NCBI RefSeq assembly: GCF_022343555.1 | Contig: NZ_JAKQZH010000006.1 | Coordinates: 62,001-126,000 of the forward strand | DNA from: Marinobacter sp. C7 | GTDB taxonomy: Bacteria > Pseudomonadota > Gammaproteobacteria > Pseudomonadales > Oleiphilaceae | Direction: 5' to 3' | Length of the DNA stretch: 64,000 nt | In this document: positions 44,281-52,984 of the stretch, piece by piece | Layout of the letters: every line of letters begins with the position of its first letter | How positions within the stretch are numbered: position 1 is the first letter of the stretch | Notes under the pieces: generated by a model | Databases searched by the model: none | What the model was told of the DNA's origin: nothing | What the model saw: only the letters and a program-made list of their open reading frames with translations | Translations under genes and position numbers: made by a program

Positions 44281-45705
44281 TTACACCCTCCCGATGTCGA
44301 AGCTGCGGGCATACTCTTCCGGACTGGCCGGGTCGAAGGTCTTGCCCATGATGGTGTGGGTCTTGTAGGTCTTGTCCGGCGCGGTGTAGCCCATCTCTTC
44401 CATGAGCTTTCCGGTCTCACCCGCCAGGTACACCTGCTCGGCGATGGCCTTGTAGTCCACATCACCCTCGATATAGCCCCAGCGCTTCATCTGGGTGAGG
44501 ATCCAGACGCCCATGGAGTGCCAGGGGAACGGGTCGAAGTCGATGCGATCCGGTACGTTCTTCACCTCGCCCAGGCCGTCGGCGTAATAGCCCGTGAGCA
44601 CCTGCTGAATCACCGGTACCGGCTGGTTCAGGTAGTTCTTGGGCGCGATCGCTTCGGAGATTTCCTTGCGGTTATCCGGGTTATTGGAGTACTGGGTGGC
44701 GTCGATGATGGCGCGCAACAGGGCGCCGTAGGTATTCGGATTTTCGGTGGCAAACTGCTGGCTGCAGGCGAAGGCACAGCAGGGGTGGCCCTCCCAGATA
44801 TCCTTGGTGAGCATGTGGATGAAGCCCACTTTCTCCCAGACGGCCCGCTGGTTGAACGGGTCCGGCGACAGGTAGCCATCGAGGTTCCCGGCCCGCAGGT
44901 TGGCGACCATCTCGGGTGGCGGAACCACACGGATCTGCACGTCCTTGTCCGGATCGATACCGTTTTCGGCCAGGTAGTAGCGCAACAGGAAGTTGTGCAT
45001 GGAGTATTCGAACGGCACCCCGAATTTGAAACCTTTCCACTGTTTGGGATCCCGCTTGTCCTTGTGATCCACGTGCAGAACGATGGCCTGGCCGTTGATG
45101 TTCTCCACCGCCGGCATGATGAACGGTTCCGGTGTGGAACCGGCGCCCATGGTCATGGCCAGGGGCATGGGTGTCAGCATGTGGGACGCGTCGTATTCGC
45201 CGGCCAGGGATTTGTCCCGCGCCACCGCCCAACCGGCGGTTTTGGTCACGGTGACATCAAGACCATAACGCTCGTAGAAACCCATGGGGTGAGCCATGAT
45301 GATCGGCGTGGCGCAGGTGATCGGCACAAAGCCGACATTCAGTTTGGTTTTCTCAAGCTTGCCCAGGGATTCCTTCACCGCCGCCTTGGCCTTGTCCATG
45401 GGAAACACGCTGCCCAGCAGCGCGGCTGCCGTGCCCGCCCCCATCATCTTCATGAAGCTCCGGCGGCTATGGTCGTTATGGCCAAACACCGAGCGAACCA
45501 CGGCGCTCTCGATCGCCCGGTCCATCATGGCCTCGGAATCCATGGCGTCTTCGGAAGCCGAACTGTCCTGGCTCGGCGATGGCTGAAGATTCAGTGACAC
45601 CGACGGTGTTTCCTGCCCGGGTTTACACTCCGGGCATCCGCAGGTTTTTGCATGGATCAGTGACTGGTCACCGTCAAACGGATTGCCAAGGCTTTTCGTG
45701 GTCAT
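44281..45705 (-). CDS. NrtA/CmpA-family substrate-binding protein with Cys-rich leader and Tat signal
   Basis: A 474-residue binding protein of the nitrate/bicarbonate/cyanate group. The twin-arginine signal SRRSFMKMMGAGTAAALLG starts only near residue 80. The preceding segment has Cys22, Cys24 and Cys27 in CGCPEC and an acidic, Ser-rich stretch. The solute-binding part begins with LNVGFVPITCATPIIMAHPMGFYERYGLDV and contains the cofactor/ion region HPCCAFACSQQF. It is the first gene of the operon ending in cynS; cyanate is therefore the likeliest substrate, nitrate the alternative. The start follows GGGAGAG, about 104 bases after the predicted sigma-54 transcription start. Confidence 0.88.
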   Translation of the reverse strand: MTTKSLGNPFDGDQSLIHAKTCGCPECKPGQETPSVSLNLQPSPSQDSSASEDAMDSEAMMDRAIESAVVRSVFGHNDHSRRSFMKMMGAGTAAALLGSVFPMDKAKAAVKESLGKLEKTKLNVGFVPITCATPIIMAHPMGFYERYGLDVTVTKTAGWAVARDKSLAGEYDASHMLTPMPLAMTMGAGSTPEPFIMPAVENINGQAIVLHVDHKDKRDPKQWKGFKFGVPFEYSMHNFLLRYYLAENGIDPDKDVQIRVVPPPEMVANLRAGNLDGYLSPDPFNQRAVWEKVGFIHMLTKDIWEGHPCCAFACSQQFATENPNTYGALLRAIIDATQYSNNPDNRKEISEAIAPKNYLNQPVPVIQQVLTGYYADGLGEVKNVPDRIDFDPFPWHSMGVWILTQMKRWGYIEGDVDYKAIAEQVYLAGETGKLMEEMGYTAPDKTYKTHTIMGKTFDPASPEEYARSFDIGRV

Positions 45706-45820
45706 GGGGCACTCTCCCTACTCTTGGATTGTTTCTGCACTTTCGCGGTGCAACAAAGGTGCGAGTCAGACCCGAGCGTGTAACCGGTTCGGATCGGCTG
45801 CGCGTTGTGATATGGCTATC

Positions 45821-45835
45821 GCAGGGTTTGTGCCA
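45821..45835 (-). promoter_or_regulatory. sigma-54 promoter of the transporter-cynS operon
   Basis: On the minus strand, 45835 to 45821 reads TGGCACAAACCCTGC. GG and GC are separated by exactly 10 bases, matching the -24/-12 consensus (TGGCAC-N5-TTGCW) at all but one core base. It is 115-130 bases upstream of the binding-protein start. Confidence 0.78.
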
Positions 45836-45904
45836 ACTCCGCCATTCCCTTCTAACCAATTGTTTCAGCTTATTTTTTAATTAAAAAACCGGTTCTGGAT
45901 GAAC

Positions 45905-45957
45905 TACGATTTTTCGTGATTCACGAATTTTCGTGGCGTTGGCCACGATTTTTCGTA
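45905..45957. promoter_or_regulatory. three enhancer-like palindromes (YACGAWTTTTCGTR)
   Basis: Three near-palindromic 14-mers: 45905-45918 TACGATTTTTCGTG, 45922-45935 CACGAATTTTCGTG and 45944-45957 CACGATTTTTCGTA. Centres are 17 and 22 bases apart. They lie 100-140 bases upstream of the predicted start site of the transporter operon, a normal distance for a sigma-54 activator. An AT-rich stretch at 45868-45888 between them and the promoter could aid bending. Confidence 0.75.
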
Positions 45958-45959
45958 GT

Positions 45960-45974
45960 TGGCACAGGGTTTGT
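45960..45974 (+). promoter_or_regulatory. weaker sigma-54-like promoter facing the activator gene
   Basis: TGGCACAGGGTTTGT: GG at 45961-45962 and GT at 45973-45974 with 10 bases between. The -12 element is GT rather than GC. It starts 2 bases after the last palindrome and 34 bases before the activator ATG. Confidence 0.45.
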
Positions 45975-46007
45975 TTGGTTATTTCCCGAACAACACAGGA
46001 CAACCCC

Positions 46008-47936
46008 ATGAATACCCAAGCCAACATTGCCCCCTTGACTACTACCAGCTGGATTGAGCACCTGCCTGAGGCAGCGCTGCTCGTGGATGCCGGCCGGGAC
46101 CTGATCGTCGCCGCAAACAGCGCCATGGGCCGGATGATTGGTAAAGACCGGCGCTCCCTGACAGGTACGCCCTGCACCCATCTGTTCACGGACCAACGCC
46201 CACAACTGATTGCCTTCACCGAAGAAACCCTGTTCCGAAGCCACGGCTGGAGCCGGGACTTCATGATCAAACATCGGGATGGCCACACCCTGGAGCTGGA
46301 AATATCTTCGTCACGGGTAGGTGAGGCGGAATCCCAGAATGTACTGCTACTGCTTCGGGACAGACGCCAGTTGCGCACGCTGCGCGAACGGCACGACGCC
46401 AACCACTACCATCGGGGCGGCCTGCTGGAGTGGCGACGGGTCGAAGAGCTGTTCAAGGACATGGAACGGGAAAACCAGCTCATCCTGCACGCCGTAGGGG
46501 AAGGCATCTACGGCGTCGACGCCGAGGGACGCACGACCTTCGCAAATCCGGCGGCGGAGCGCATGCTCGGCTGGCGCATTGATGAACTCATGGGCAGGGT
46601 CATTCACCGGGTGGTGCACCACTCCCACGAGGACGGCAGCCTCTATCCCCTGAAAGAGTGCCCGATCTACGCCGCCTTCCGGGACGCGAGCGTGAAACGG
46701 GTGGGCGAGGACTGGTTCTGGCGCAAGGATGGCACCGGCTTTCCGGTGGAGTACACCAGCACGCCGATCCTGGATAATGGCCATCCGGTGGGTGCCGTGG
46801 TGGTGTTCCGGGACATTTCACCCCGCCTGCAGGCACAAAAGGAGCTGCAGCAGGCCCTGGAGGAAGTGGAGAGCCTCAAGCACCGCCTGGAGATGGAGAA
46901 CGCATACCTGCAGGAAGAACTCAGCGCCGAATACCACTTCCATGAGATTTTTGGCCAGAGCGAAGCGATCAAGGCCATCGTCCGCCGCATTGGTATGGTC
47001 GCGCCCACGGATGCCAACGTATTGATTACCGGCGAGTCGGGAACGGGTAAGGAACTGATCGCCCGGGCCATCCACCAATCCAGTACCCGCCGCGACCGAC
47101 CGCTGATCCGGGTGAACTGTGCCGCGATTCCCAAGGACCTGTTCGAGAGTGAATTCTTCGGCCACATCAAGGGCGCTTTCACCGGCGCAGTCAGCGACCG
47201 GGTGGGCCGGTTCGAACTGGCCGACGGCGGCACCCTGTTTCTGGATGAGGTGGGCGAAATCCCCCTCGAACTGCAGGGCAAACTGTTACGGGTTCTGCAG
47301 GACCAACAGTTCGAGCGCGTGGGTGAAAACCGCACACGGGCGGTGGACGTCCGGGTCATTGCCGCGACTAACCGGGATCTGAAAGCGGAGGTGCAGGACA
47401 AAACCTTTCGGGAAGACCTCTACTTCCGCCTGAACGTATTCCCTATCGAATCCGTGCCACTGCGTCGGCGTGCCGAGGATATTCCCATCCTCGCCCGGGA
47501 ATTCCTTAATCGGGCCTGCCAGAAGTTCAACCGCGCTCCTTTGATGTTGCGTGAGCGGGATGTGGAGACCCTGAAAGCCTACCACTGGCCAGGCAACGTC
47601 CGGGAGCTGGAAAACGTCATCGAACGCCAGGTAATCACCGCCGATGGCAAGCTGGACCTTGATTTACCCGGATCGGAGGGCAGCGGCCGTCCTTCGGCAG
47701 AGGCAATGCCCCCTGCCCGACATTTCGACGGCGAACTGATGACGGAAAGCGAACTCCGGGATCTGGAAAAGCGGAACCTGATCCGGGCACTGGAGATGAG
47801 CGGTGGAAGGGTCTTTGGCGACGACGGGGCAGCGGCGCTGCTTGGCATCAAGCCGACCACCCTGTCATCACGACTCAAAAAATGGAAACTCGAACCCAAA
47901 ATGTTCCAGGACACCGCCACCGCCTTGCAGCAATGA
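46008..47936 (+). CDS. sigma-54-dependent PAS-AAA+-Fis transcriptional activator
   Basis: A 642-residue enhancer-binding protein. Two PAS-type sensory domains lie at about 12-125 and 150-285, then a coiled-coil linker, then the AAA+ domain with Walker A GESGTGKE near 342-349, the sigma-54 contact loop GAFTGA near 388-393 and Walker B GGTLFLDEVGE. A Fis-type helix-turn-helix near 600-628 (FGDDGAAALLGIKPTTLSSRLKKWKL) ends the protein. The start at 46008 follows AGGACAA. No receiver domain, so it senses a small molecule or redox state. It is divergent from the transporter-cynS operon and its probable sites lie in the gap. Confidence 0.92.
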   Translation: MNTQANIAPLTTTSWIEHLPEAALLVDAGRDLIVAANSAMGRMIGKDRRSLTGTPCTHLFTDQRPQLIAFTEETLFRSHGWSRDFMIKHRDGHTLELEISSSRVGEAESQNVLLLLRDRRQLRTLRERHDANHYHRGGLLEWRRVEELFKDMERENQLILHAVGEGIYGVDAEGRTTFANPAAERMLGWRIDELMGRVIHRVVHHSHEDGSLYPLKECPIYAAFRDASVKRVGEDWFWRKDGTGFPVEYTSTPILDNGHPVGAVVVFRDISPRLQAQKELQQALEEVESLKHRLEMENAYLQEELSAEYHFHEIFGQSEAIKAIVRRIGMVAPTDANVLITGESGTGKELIARAIHQSSTRRDRPLIRVNCAAIPKDLFESEFFGHIKGAFTGAVSDRVGRFELADGGTLFLDEVGEIPLELQGKLLRVLQDQQFERVGENRTRAVDVRVIAATNRDLKAEVQDKTFREDLYFRLNVFPIESVPLRRRAEDIPILAREFLNRACQKFNRAPLMLRERDVETLKAYHWPGNVRELENVIERQVITADGKLDLDLPGSEGSGRPSAEAMPPARHFDGELMTESELRDLEKRNLIRALEMSGGRVFGDDGAAALLGIKPTTLSSRLKKWKLEPKMFQDTATALQQ

Positions 47937-47961
47937 GCGGAGCCCTGGACAACTTTTGCTA

Positions 47962-49143
47962 TCAGATCAATTCGATAGCCACGGCGGTGCCTTCGCCACC
48001 ACCGATACAAAGCGAGGCGACACCACGCTTGAGCCCACGCTGCTTCAGGGCATTAATCAGGGTAACGATGATCCGGGAGCCGGACGAGCCGATCGGGTGA
48101 CCGAGGGCACAGGCGCCCCCATGGACGTTTACCTTCTCCGCCGGAAGCTTCAGCTCATTGATCGCCGCCAGGGTGACCACGGCAAAGGCTTCGTTGATCT
48201 CGAACAGATCGACATCATCCACCGTCCAGCCGGCCTTCTTGAGCACCTTCTCGATGGAACCGATCGGCGCCAGGGTGAACTCCGAAGGCAGCCGTGCGTG
48301 GGTAGCATGGGCCACGATCCGGGCCTGGGGCGTCAGACCGCGAGCGTCCGCTTCCGCTGCGGAAGCCAGCACCAGGGCGGATGCGCCGTCACTGATGGAG
48401 CTGGAATTGGCAGCGGTCACGGAGCCGTCTTTGGCAAAAGCCGGCTTCAGCTGGGGGATCTTCTCCGGTTTGGCGTTGCCCGGCTGCTCATCCGTATCCA
48501 CTTCGGTATCACCGCCACGACCGGAGACAGTCACCGGAACAATCTCGTCCCGGAACCAGCCGTTTTCGATGGCGGCGAGGGATTTCTGAAGCGAACCGAT
48601 GGCAAATTCGTCCATGGCCTGGCGACTGATGTCGAACTTGTCGGCGGTGCGCTGGGCGAAGACGCCCATCAGACCGCCTTCATAGGCATCTTCCAGGCCG
48701 TCCAGGAACATGCTGTCCAGCACCTGACCATGACCCATGCGCATACCCGCGCGGGCCTTGGGCAGCAGGTACGGCGCCTGACTCATGTTCTCCATGCCCC
48801 CGGCAATCATGATGTTGTTGGTGCCAGCCTTGATCTGATCGTGAGCCATGATGACAGCCTGCATGCCGGAACCACACATCTTGTTGATGGTGGTGCAGCC
48901 TGAACTGTCCGGAATACCGGAAGCGCGGGACGCCTGGCGTGCCGGTGCCTGACCGAGACCGGCCGGCAGTACGCAGCCCATAATCACTTCCTGGACATCT
49001 GCCGGCTGCAAACCGGCCCGCTCGATGGCCGCCTTGATGGAAATAGCGCCCAGATCCGGGGAACGCACAGAGCTCAGGGAACCCATCATGCCGCCCATGG
49101 GGGTGCGGGCGGAACCTGCAATCACCACATCGTTGTTACTCAT
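47962..49143 (-). CDS. thiolase (acetyl-CoA acetyltransferase family)
   Basis: A 393-residue degradative thiolase. The nucleophilic Cys is in INKMCGSGMQAV (about 88), the His in NEAFA-following GGACALGHPIGSSG (about 350) and the second Cys in SLCIGGGEG (about 380). In this operon, after an SDR dehydrogenase and an acyl-CoA dehydrogenase, it probably cleaves 2-methylacetoacetyl-CoA or acetoacetyl-CoA. It ends 25 bases from the convergent activator gene. Confidence 0.92.
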   Translation of the reverse strand: MSNNDVVIAGSARTPMGGMMGSLSSVRSPDLGAISIKAAIERAGLQPADVQEVIMGCVLPAGLGQAPARQASRASGIPDSSGCTTINKMCGSGMQAVIMAHDQIKAGTNNIMIAGGMENMSQAPYLLPKARAGMRMGHGQVLDSMFLDGLEDAYEGGLMGVFAQRTADKFDISRQAMDEFAIGSLQKSLAAIENGWFRDEIVPVTVSGRGGDTEVDTDEQPGNAKPEKIPQLKPAFAKDGSVTAANSSSISDGASALVLASAAEADARGLTPQARIVAHATHARLPSEFTLAPIGSIEKVLKKAGWTVDDVDLFEINEAFAVVTLAAINELKLPAEKVNVHGGACALGHPIGSSGSRIIVTLINALKQRGLKRGVASLCIGGGEGTAVAIELI

Positions 49144-49164
49144 AATCCAACCTCATTCGATTTG

Positions 49165-50316
49165 TTACGCCCGGCCAAGTACCGAACGTGCAATGATTTC
49201 TTTCATGACCTCGGAAGTGCCGCCGTAAATCCGCTGCACCCGGGCATCGATAAAGTTCCGGGAAATCGGGTACTCGGTGGTGTAGCCATAGCCTCCGAAC
49301 AGCTGCAGACAGCCATCGGCCACCCGGCACTGCATTTCCGTAGCGCTGTACTTGGCCATGGAAGCGGTGGGGGCATCGAGTTTGCCCTCCTCATATTCCC
49401 GAATGCACTGATCCACGAACGCCTTGTTCACCCGATAGTCGGTTTCCATACGGGCGATTTCGAAACGGGTGTTCTGCAGTTGGGCCAGCTTCTGGCCGAA
49501 CAGTTCCCGCTCCTGGGTGTAGGTAACAGTCATATCCAGCGAACCACGGGCAGCGGCAACGCCCAGGGCGCCGATAACAAGGCGCTCCCTGGGCAGCTCA
49601 CGCATCAGGTAGACGAAGCCCTGCCCTTCTTCACCGAGCAGCGCGGAGGCGGGAATGCGCATGTCCGAGAAGAACAGTTCAGAGGTATCACCGGAGTGCT
49701 GGCCGATCTTGTCGAGGTTCCGGCCCCGGCTGAAGCCCGGCAATGAGGTATCCACCAGGAACAGGCTGATCCCCCTGGCACCGGCGTTAGGATCCGTCTT
49801 GGCCGCAACGATCACCATATCGGCGTGCTGACCATTGGTGATAAAGGTCTTGGAGCCGTTCAGGATGTAGTCGTCACCGTCCCTGACTGCACTGGTCCGG
49901 ATCGCCTGGAGGTCACTGCCGGCACCCGGCTCGGTCATGGCGATTGCACCCACCGCCTCACCGGAGACCATCTTCGGAAGCCACTGCTGTTTCTGTTGCT
50001 CATTACCGATGTGGCTGAGGTAGGGCGCGACAATATCGGAATGCACCATGACGTTGGTGGAAAGCGCACCGAAACCCATTCGGGCCATCTCTTCACCCAC
50101 CACGACGGAGTATTGGAAAGGAGCACCGCAGCCGCCGCACTCCTCGGGCACGTCCACGCACAACATGCCGGCGTTACCCAGTGTGCTCCAGAGTTCCCGG
50201 GGGACAATGCCGGATTTCTCCCAGGCTTCATAATGGGGCGCTACTTCGGTTTCCAGGGCCTTGATAACGGAATCCCGGAACAACGCGAGTTCTTCTTGAT
50301 CGACAGGGTTGGTCAT
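49165..50316 (-). CDS. acyl-CoA dehydrogenase
   Basis: A 383-residue FAD enzyme with ACAD signatures AMTEPGAGSDLQAIRT (about 125-140) and the C-terminal QLFGGYGYTTEYPISR. The start is set at 50316 (ATG after AGGTGAG), not the GTG at 50325. Middle gene of a three-gene operon with the SDR upstream and thiolase downstream. Context suggests 2-methylbutyryl-CoA or another branched/medium acyl-CoA as substrate; sequence alone cannot decide. Confidence 0.9.
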   Translation of the reverse strand: MTNPVDQEELALFRDSVIKALETEVAPHYEAWEKSGIVPRELWSTLGNAGMLCVDVPEECGGCGAPFQYSVVVGEEMARMGFGALSTNVMVHSDIVAPYLSHIGNEQQKQQWLPKMVSGEAVGAIAMTEPGAGSDLQAIRTSAVRDGDDYILNGSKTFITNGQHADMVIVAAKTDPNAGARGISLFLVDTSLPGFSRGRNLDKIGQHSGDTSELFFSDMRIPASALLGEEGQGFVYLMRELPRERLVIGALGVAAARGSLDMTVTYTQERELFGQKLAQLQNTRFEIARMETDYRVNKAFVDQCIREYEEGKLDAPTASMAKYSATEMQCRVADGCLQLFGGYGYTTEYPISRNFIDARVQRIYGGTSEVMKEIIARSVLGRA

Positions 50317-50400
50317 GTCGCTCACCTGTATTTATCGGATCGCTTGTGGCAGATCACGTGGGTATTGAGGGTCCGCTTGTGGCGGACCCTGTTCGTCAGA

Positions 50401-51162
50401 TCACTTGGGCGCCATGCGCAGTGCACAGTCGAGGCGGATCACCTCGCCATTGAGTATCGGGTTACGCACCATCTGGTCCACCATCATGCCGAACTCCTCA
50501 GGCTTGCCAAGGCGCTTGGGGAACGGCAGGGTGGCAGCCAGGCTGTCCTGAACTTCCTGTGGCATACCAGCCATCATAGGGGTCATGAAGATGCCCGGGG
50601 CAATCGTATTTACCCGGATGCCTTCCCTCGCCAGCTCGCGGGCTGCCTGCAGGGTAAGGGCCACCACCCCGCCCTTGGAGGCACTGTAGGCGGACTGCCC
50701 GATCTGCCCCTCGAACGCAGCCACCGAGGCGGTGTTGATAATAACGCCACGCTCACCGTCGGCATTGGGCTCACGCTGGGCCATTTCCGCCGCTGCCAGT
50801 CGCAGGATATTGAATGTTCCAATCAAATTGACCTGGATAACCTTGCTGAATTTCTCCAGAGGCATCACACCATCCCGGCCCAGGATCTTCGAAGCCGGAG
50901 CGATACCCGCACAGTTGACGGCAATACCGCAGGGGCCATGGGCTTCGCGGGCAGCGTTGATCGCAGCCTCAGCGCTCTCCGGCGAAGTCACATCACATTC
51001 GTGGAAGATTCCCCCGAGCTCGGAAGCGACCTTCTCACCCTGCTCTTTATTCACGTCCAGAATCGCCACCTTGCAGCCTGCGGCCGCCAGCGCACGCGCA
51101 GACGCCTCACCAAGACCGGAGGCACCACCTGTTACAATGGCCGGTACATTCTTGAATTCCAT
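50401..51162 (-). CDS. SDR-family 3-hydroxyacyl-CoA dehydrogenase
   Basis: A 253-residue short-chain dehydrogenase. The NAD motif is TGGASGLGEASARAL (about 11-25), acidic residue D38 suggests NAD preference, NCAG is in the middle, and the catalytic Tyr-x3-Lys is YSASKGG (about 165-169). It resembles type II 3-hydroxyacyl-CoA dehydrogenases (HSD17B10-like), which act on 2-methyl-3-hydroxybutyryl-CoA in isoleucine breakdown. The ATG follows GAGGAGTG. First gene of its operon, divergent from liuR. Confidence 0.88.
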   Translation of the reverse strand: MEFKNVPAIVTGGASGLGEASARALAAAGCKVAILDVNKEQGEKVASELGGIFHECDVTSPESAEAAINAAREAHGPCGIAVNCAGIAPASKILGRDGVMPLEKFSKVIQVNLIGTFNILRLAAAEMAQREPNADGERGVIINTASVAAFEGQIGQSAYSASKGGVVALTLQAARELAREGIRVNTIAPGIFMTPMMAGMPQEVQDSLAATLPFPKRLGKPEEFGMMVDQMVRNPILNGEVIRLDCALRMAPK

Positions 51163-51215
51163 CGTTCACTCCTCTTCTTGTAATCCGTTTATGTGCATTC
51201 GGACCAGAAAACCAC

Positions 51216-51231
51216 TTTACGTTTACGTAAA
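51216..51231. promoter_or_regulatory. LiuR operator between the two catabolic operons
   Basis: TTTACGTTTACGTAAA, a MerR-type dyad (TTTACG..CGTAAA) that resembles the LiuR motif of related bacteria as I recall it. It lies 35-50 bases upstream of liuR and 54-69 bases upstream of the divergent SDR gene, so it may control both. Confidence 0.75.
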
Positions 51232-51265
51232 CTTTATCTAACCTTAGTCGAAAAAGGAAATCGTC

Positions 51266-51721
51266 ATGGTCGAAAAAAGAACATTCAGCATCAGCGAACT
51301 CTCGCAGGAGTTCGATGTAACAACACGAAGCATCCGCTTCTATGAAGACCAGGGCCTGCTCAAACCCCGGCGCCGGGGGCAGACTCGAATCTTCAGCACC
51401 AAGGACCGGGTCCGTTTGAAGCTGATCCTCCGGGGTAAACGCATGGGCTTCACCCTTGCGGAAACCAAGGAGCTTTTCGACCTGTGGGACGAGACCCTGA
51501 CCGGTAATGAAAAACAGCTGCTGAAAATGCTGGAAATTCTGGAAGCCCGGAAAGCCATGCTGGAACAGCAGAAAAACGACATCGCACAGGCAGAAATGGA
51601 AATTGACACCGCCGAAGCGCGTTGCCGTGAAGCGCTGGCCGACCTGGAACAAAAGAAAAAAGAGCAGGGACTGGCGCAGAAAGAATCCGGACAAACAGAG
51701 GAGGCCGTCGCCCAGAAGTGA
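51266..51721 (+). CDS. liuR: MerR-family regulator LiuR
   Basis: A 151-residue MerR regulator. The winged helix (about 6-75) has FSISELSQEFDVTTRSIRFYEDQGLLKPRRRGQTRIFS, followed by a long dimerisation coiled coil and a charged Lys/Glu/Gln-rich tail. No metal-binding cysteines at the usual site. In related bacteria LiuR represses the leucine/isovalerate genes until a pathway acyl-CoA binds. The gene starts the liuRABCDE cluster. Confidence 0.9.
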   Translation: MVEKRTFSISELSQEFDVTTRSIRFYEDQGLLKPRRRGQTRIFSTKDRVRLKLILRGKRMGFTLAETKELFDLWDETLTGNEKQLLKMLEILEARKAMLEQQKNDIAQAEMEIDTAEARCREALADLEQKKKEQGLAQKESGQTEEAVAQK

Positions 51722-51765
51722 CGGCCCTCAAATACGAAGCTTTCAAAACAAGAAGGTAGCCAACG

Positions 51766-52932
51766 ATGAAATCACAATACTCAGAGCTCAATTTCGGCCT
51801 TGGTGAAACCCTCGACATGCTGCGCGAGCAAGTCAACGGATTTGCCGCCTCTGAAATCGCGCCGCGCGCCGAGGAAATCGATCGCAACAACGAATTCCCC
51901 ATGGACCTGTGGCGGAAAATGGGCGACATGGGCCTGCTGGGTATTACCGTCAAGGAAGAGTACGGCGGATCCGACATGGGCTACCTCGCGCACGTGATCG
52001 CCATGGAAGAAATCAGCCGTGCTTCCGCCTCCGTTGGCTTGTCCTACGGTGCCCACTCCAACCTGTGCGTGAACCAGATTCACCGCAACGGCACCGAAGA
52101 ACAGAAACAGAAGTACCTGCCCAAGCTGGTCAGCGGCGAACACGTTGGCGCGCTGGCGATGTCCGAGCCCAACGCCGGCTCTGACGTGGTCTCCATGAAA
52201 CTCCACGCCCGCGACGAAGGTGACCACTACGTCCTTAACGGCAACAAGATGTGGATCACCAACGGCCCGGACGCCCACACCTACGTCATCTACGCCAAGA
52301 CCGATCCGAAAGGCGGCTCCAAAGGCATCACCGCCTTCATCGTCGAGCGTGACTACCCGGGCTTCAGCCGCCACCAGAAACTCGACAAACTCGGCATGCG
52401 CGGCTCCAACACCTGTGAACTGGTGTTCGAAGACTGCAAGGTTCCCAAGGAAAACATCCTGGGCGGCGAAGGCAACGGCGCCAAGGTCCTCATGAGCGGC
52501 CTCGACTATGAGCGTCTGGTATTGTCCGGCGGCCCTCTGGGCATCATGCAGGCCGCCATGGACGTGGTCGTCCCCTACATCCGCGAGCGCAAACAGTTCG
52601 GCCAGGCCATCGGCGAGTTCGAGCTGGTACAGGGCAAGGTCGCCGACATGTACACCTGGATGAACACGGCCAAATCCTACGTCTACATGGTGGCCCAGTC
52701 CGCAGACCGCGGCGAGACCACCCGCAAGGATGCCGCCGGCGCGATCCTCTACTCTGCCGAAATGGCCACCAAACTGGCCCTGGACGCGATCCAGCTGCTC
52801 GGCGGTAACGGCTACATCAACGAATACCCGACAGGCCGCCTGCTGCGGGACGCCAAACTGTATGAAATCGGTGCCGGTACGTCCGAAATCCGCCGCATGC
52901 TGATCGGGCGCGAGCTGTTCCTGAACAAGTAA
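51766..52932 (+). CDS. liuA: isovaleryl-CoA dehydrogenase
   Basis: A 388-residue acyl-CoA dehydrogenase that oxidises isovaleryl-CoA to 3-methylcrotonyl-CoA. Signatures: AMSEPNAGSDVVSMKL (about 125-140), the isovaleryl-type active-site region with LVLSGGPLGIMQAAMDVVVPY and the C-terminal LLGGNGYINEYPTGRLLRDAKLYEIGAGTSEIRR. In this family the catalytic Glu lies in the middle of the chain near LDYERLVLSGG, as here (E254-like). First enzyme gene of the cluster; a 190-base gap with a large inverted repeat separates it from liuB. Confidence 0.94.
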   Translation: MKSQYSELNFGLGETLDMLREQVNGFAASEIAPRAEEIDRNNEFPMDLWRKMGDMGLLGITVKEEYGGSDMGYLAHVIAMEEISRASASVGLSYGAHSNLCVNQIHRNGTEEQKQKYLPKLVSGEHVGALAMSEPNAGSDVVSMKLHARDEGDHYVLNGNKMWITNGPDAHTYVIYAKTDPKGGSKGITAFIVERDYPGFSRHQKLDKLGMRGSNTCELVFEDCKVPKENILGGEGNGAKVLMSGLDYERLVLSGGPLGIMQAAMDVVVPYIRERKQFGQAIGEFELVQGKVADMYTWMNTAKSYVYMVAQSADRGETTRKDAAGAILYSAEMATKLALDAIQLLGGNGYINEYPTGRLLRDAKLYEIGAGTSEIRRMLIGRELFLNK

Positions 52933-52984
52933 GGCACCGGCGAACACCGCTCTGGAGCGGAAACCAGCGCCCAATGTATGACGA

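Noticed and set aside
42487..45705. Calling the transporter nitrate-specific (nrtABD)
   Set aside because: No nitrate or nitrite reductase gene is nearby and cynS is in the same operon, so cyanate is at least as likely; gene symbols were left empty.
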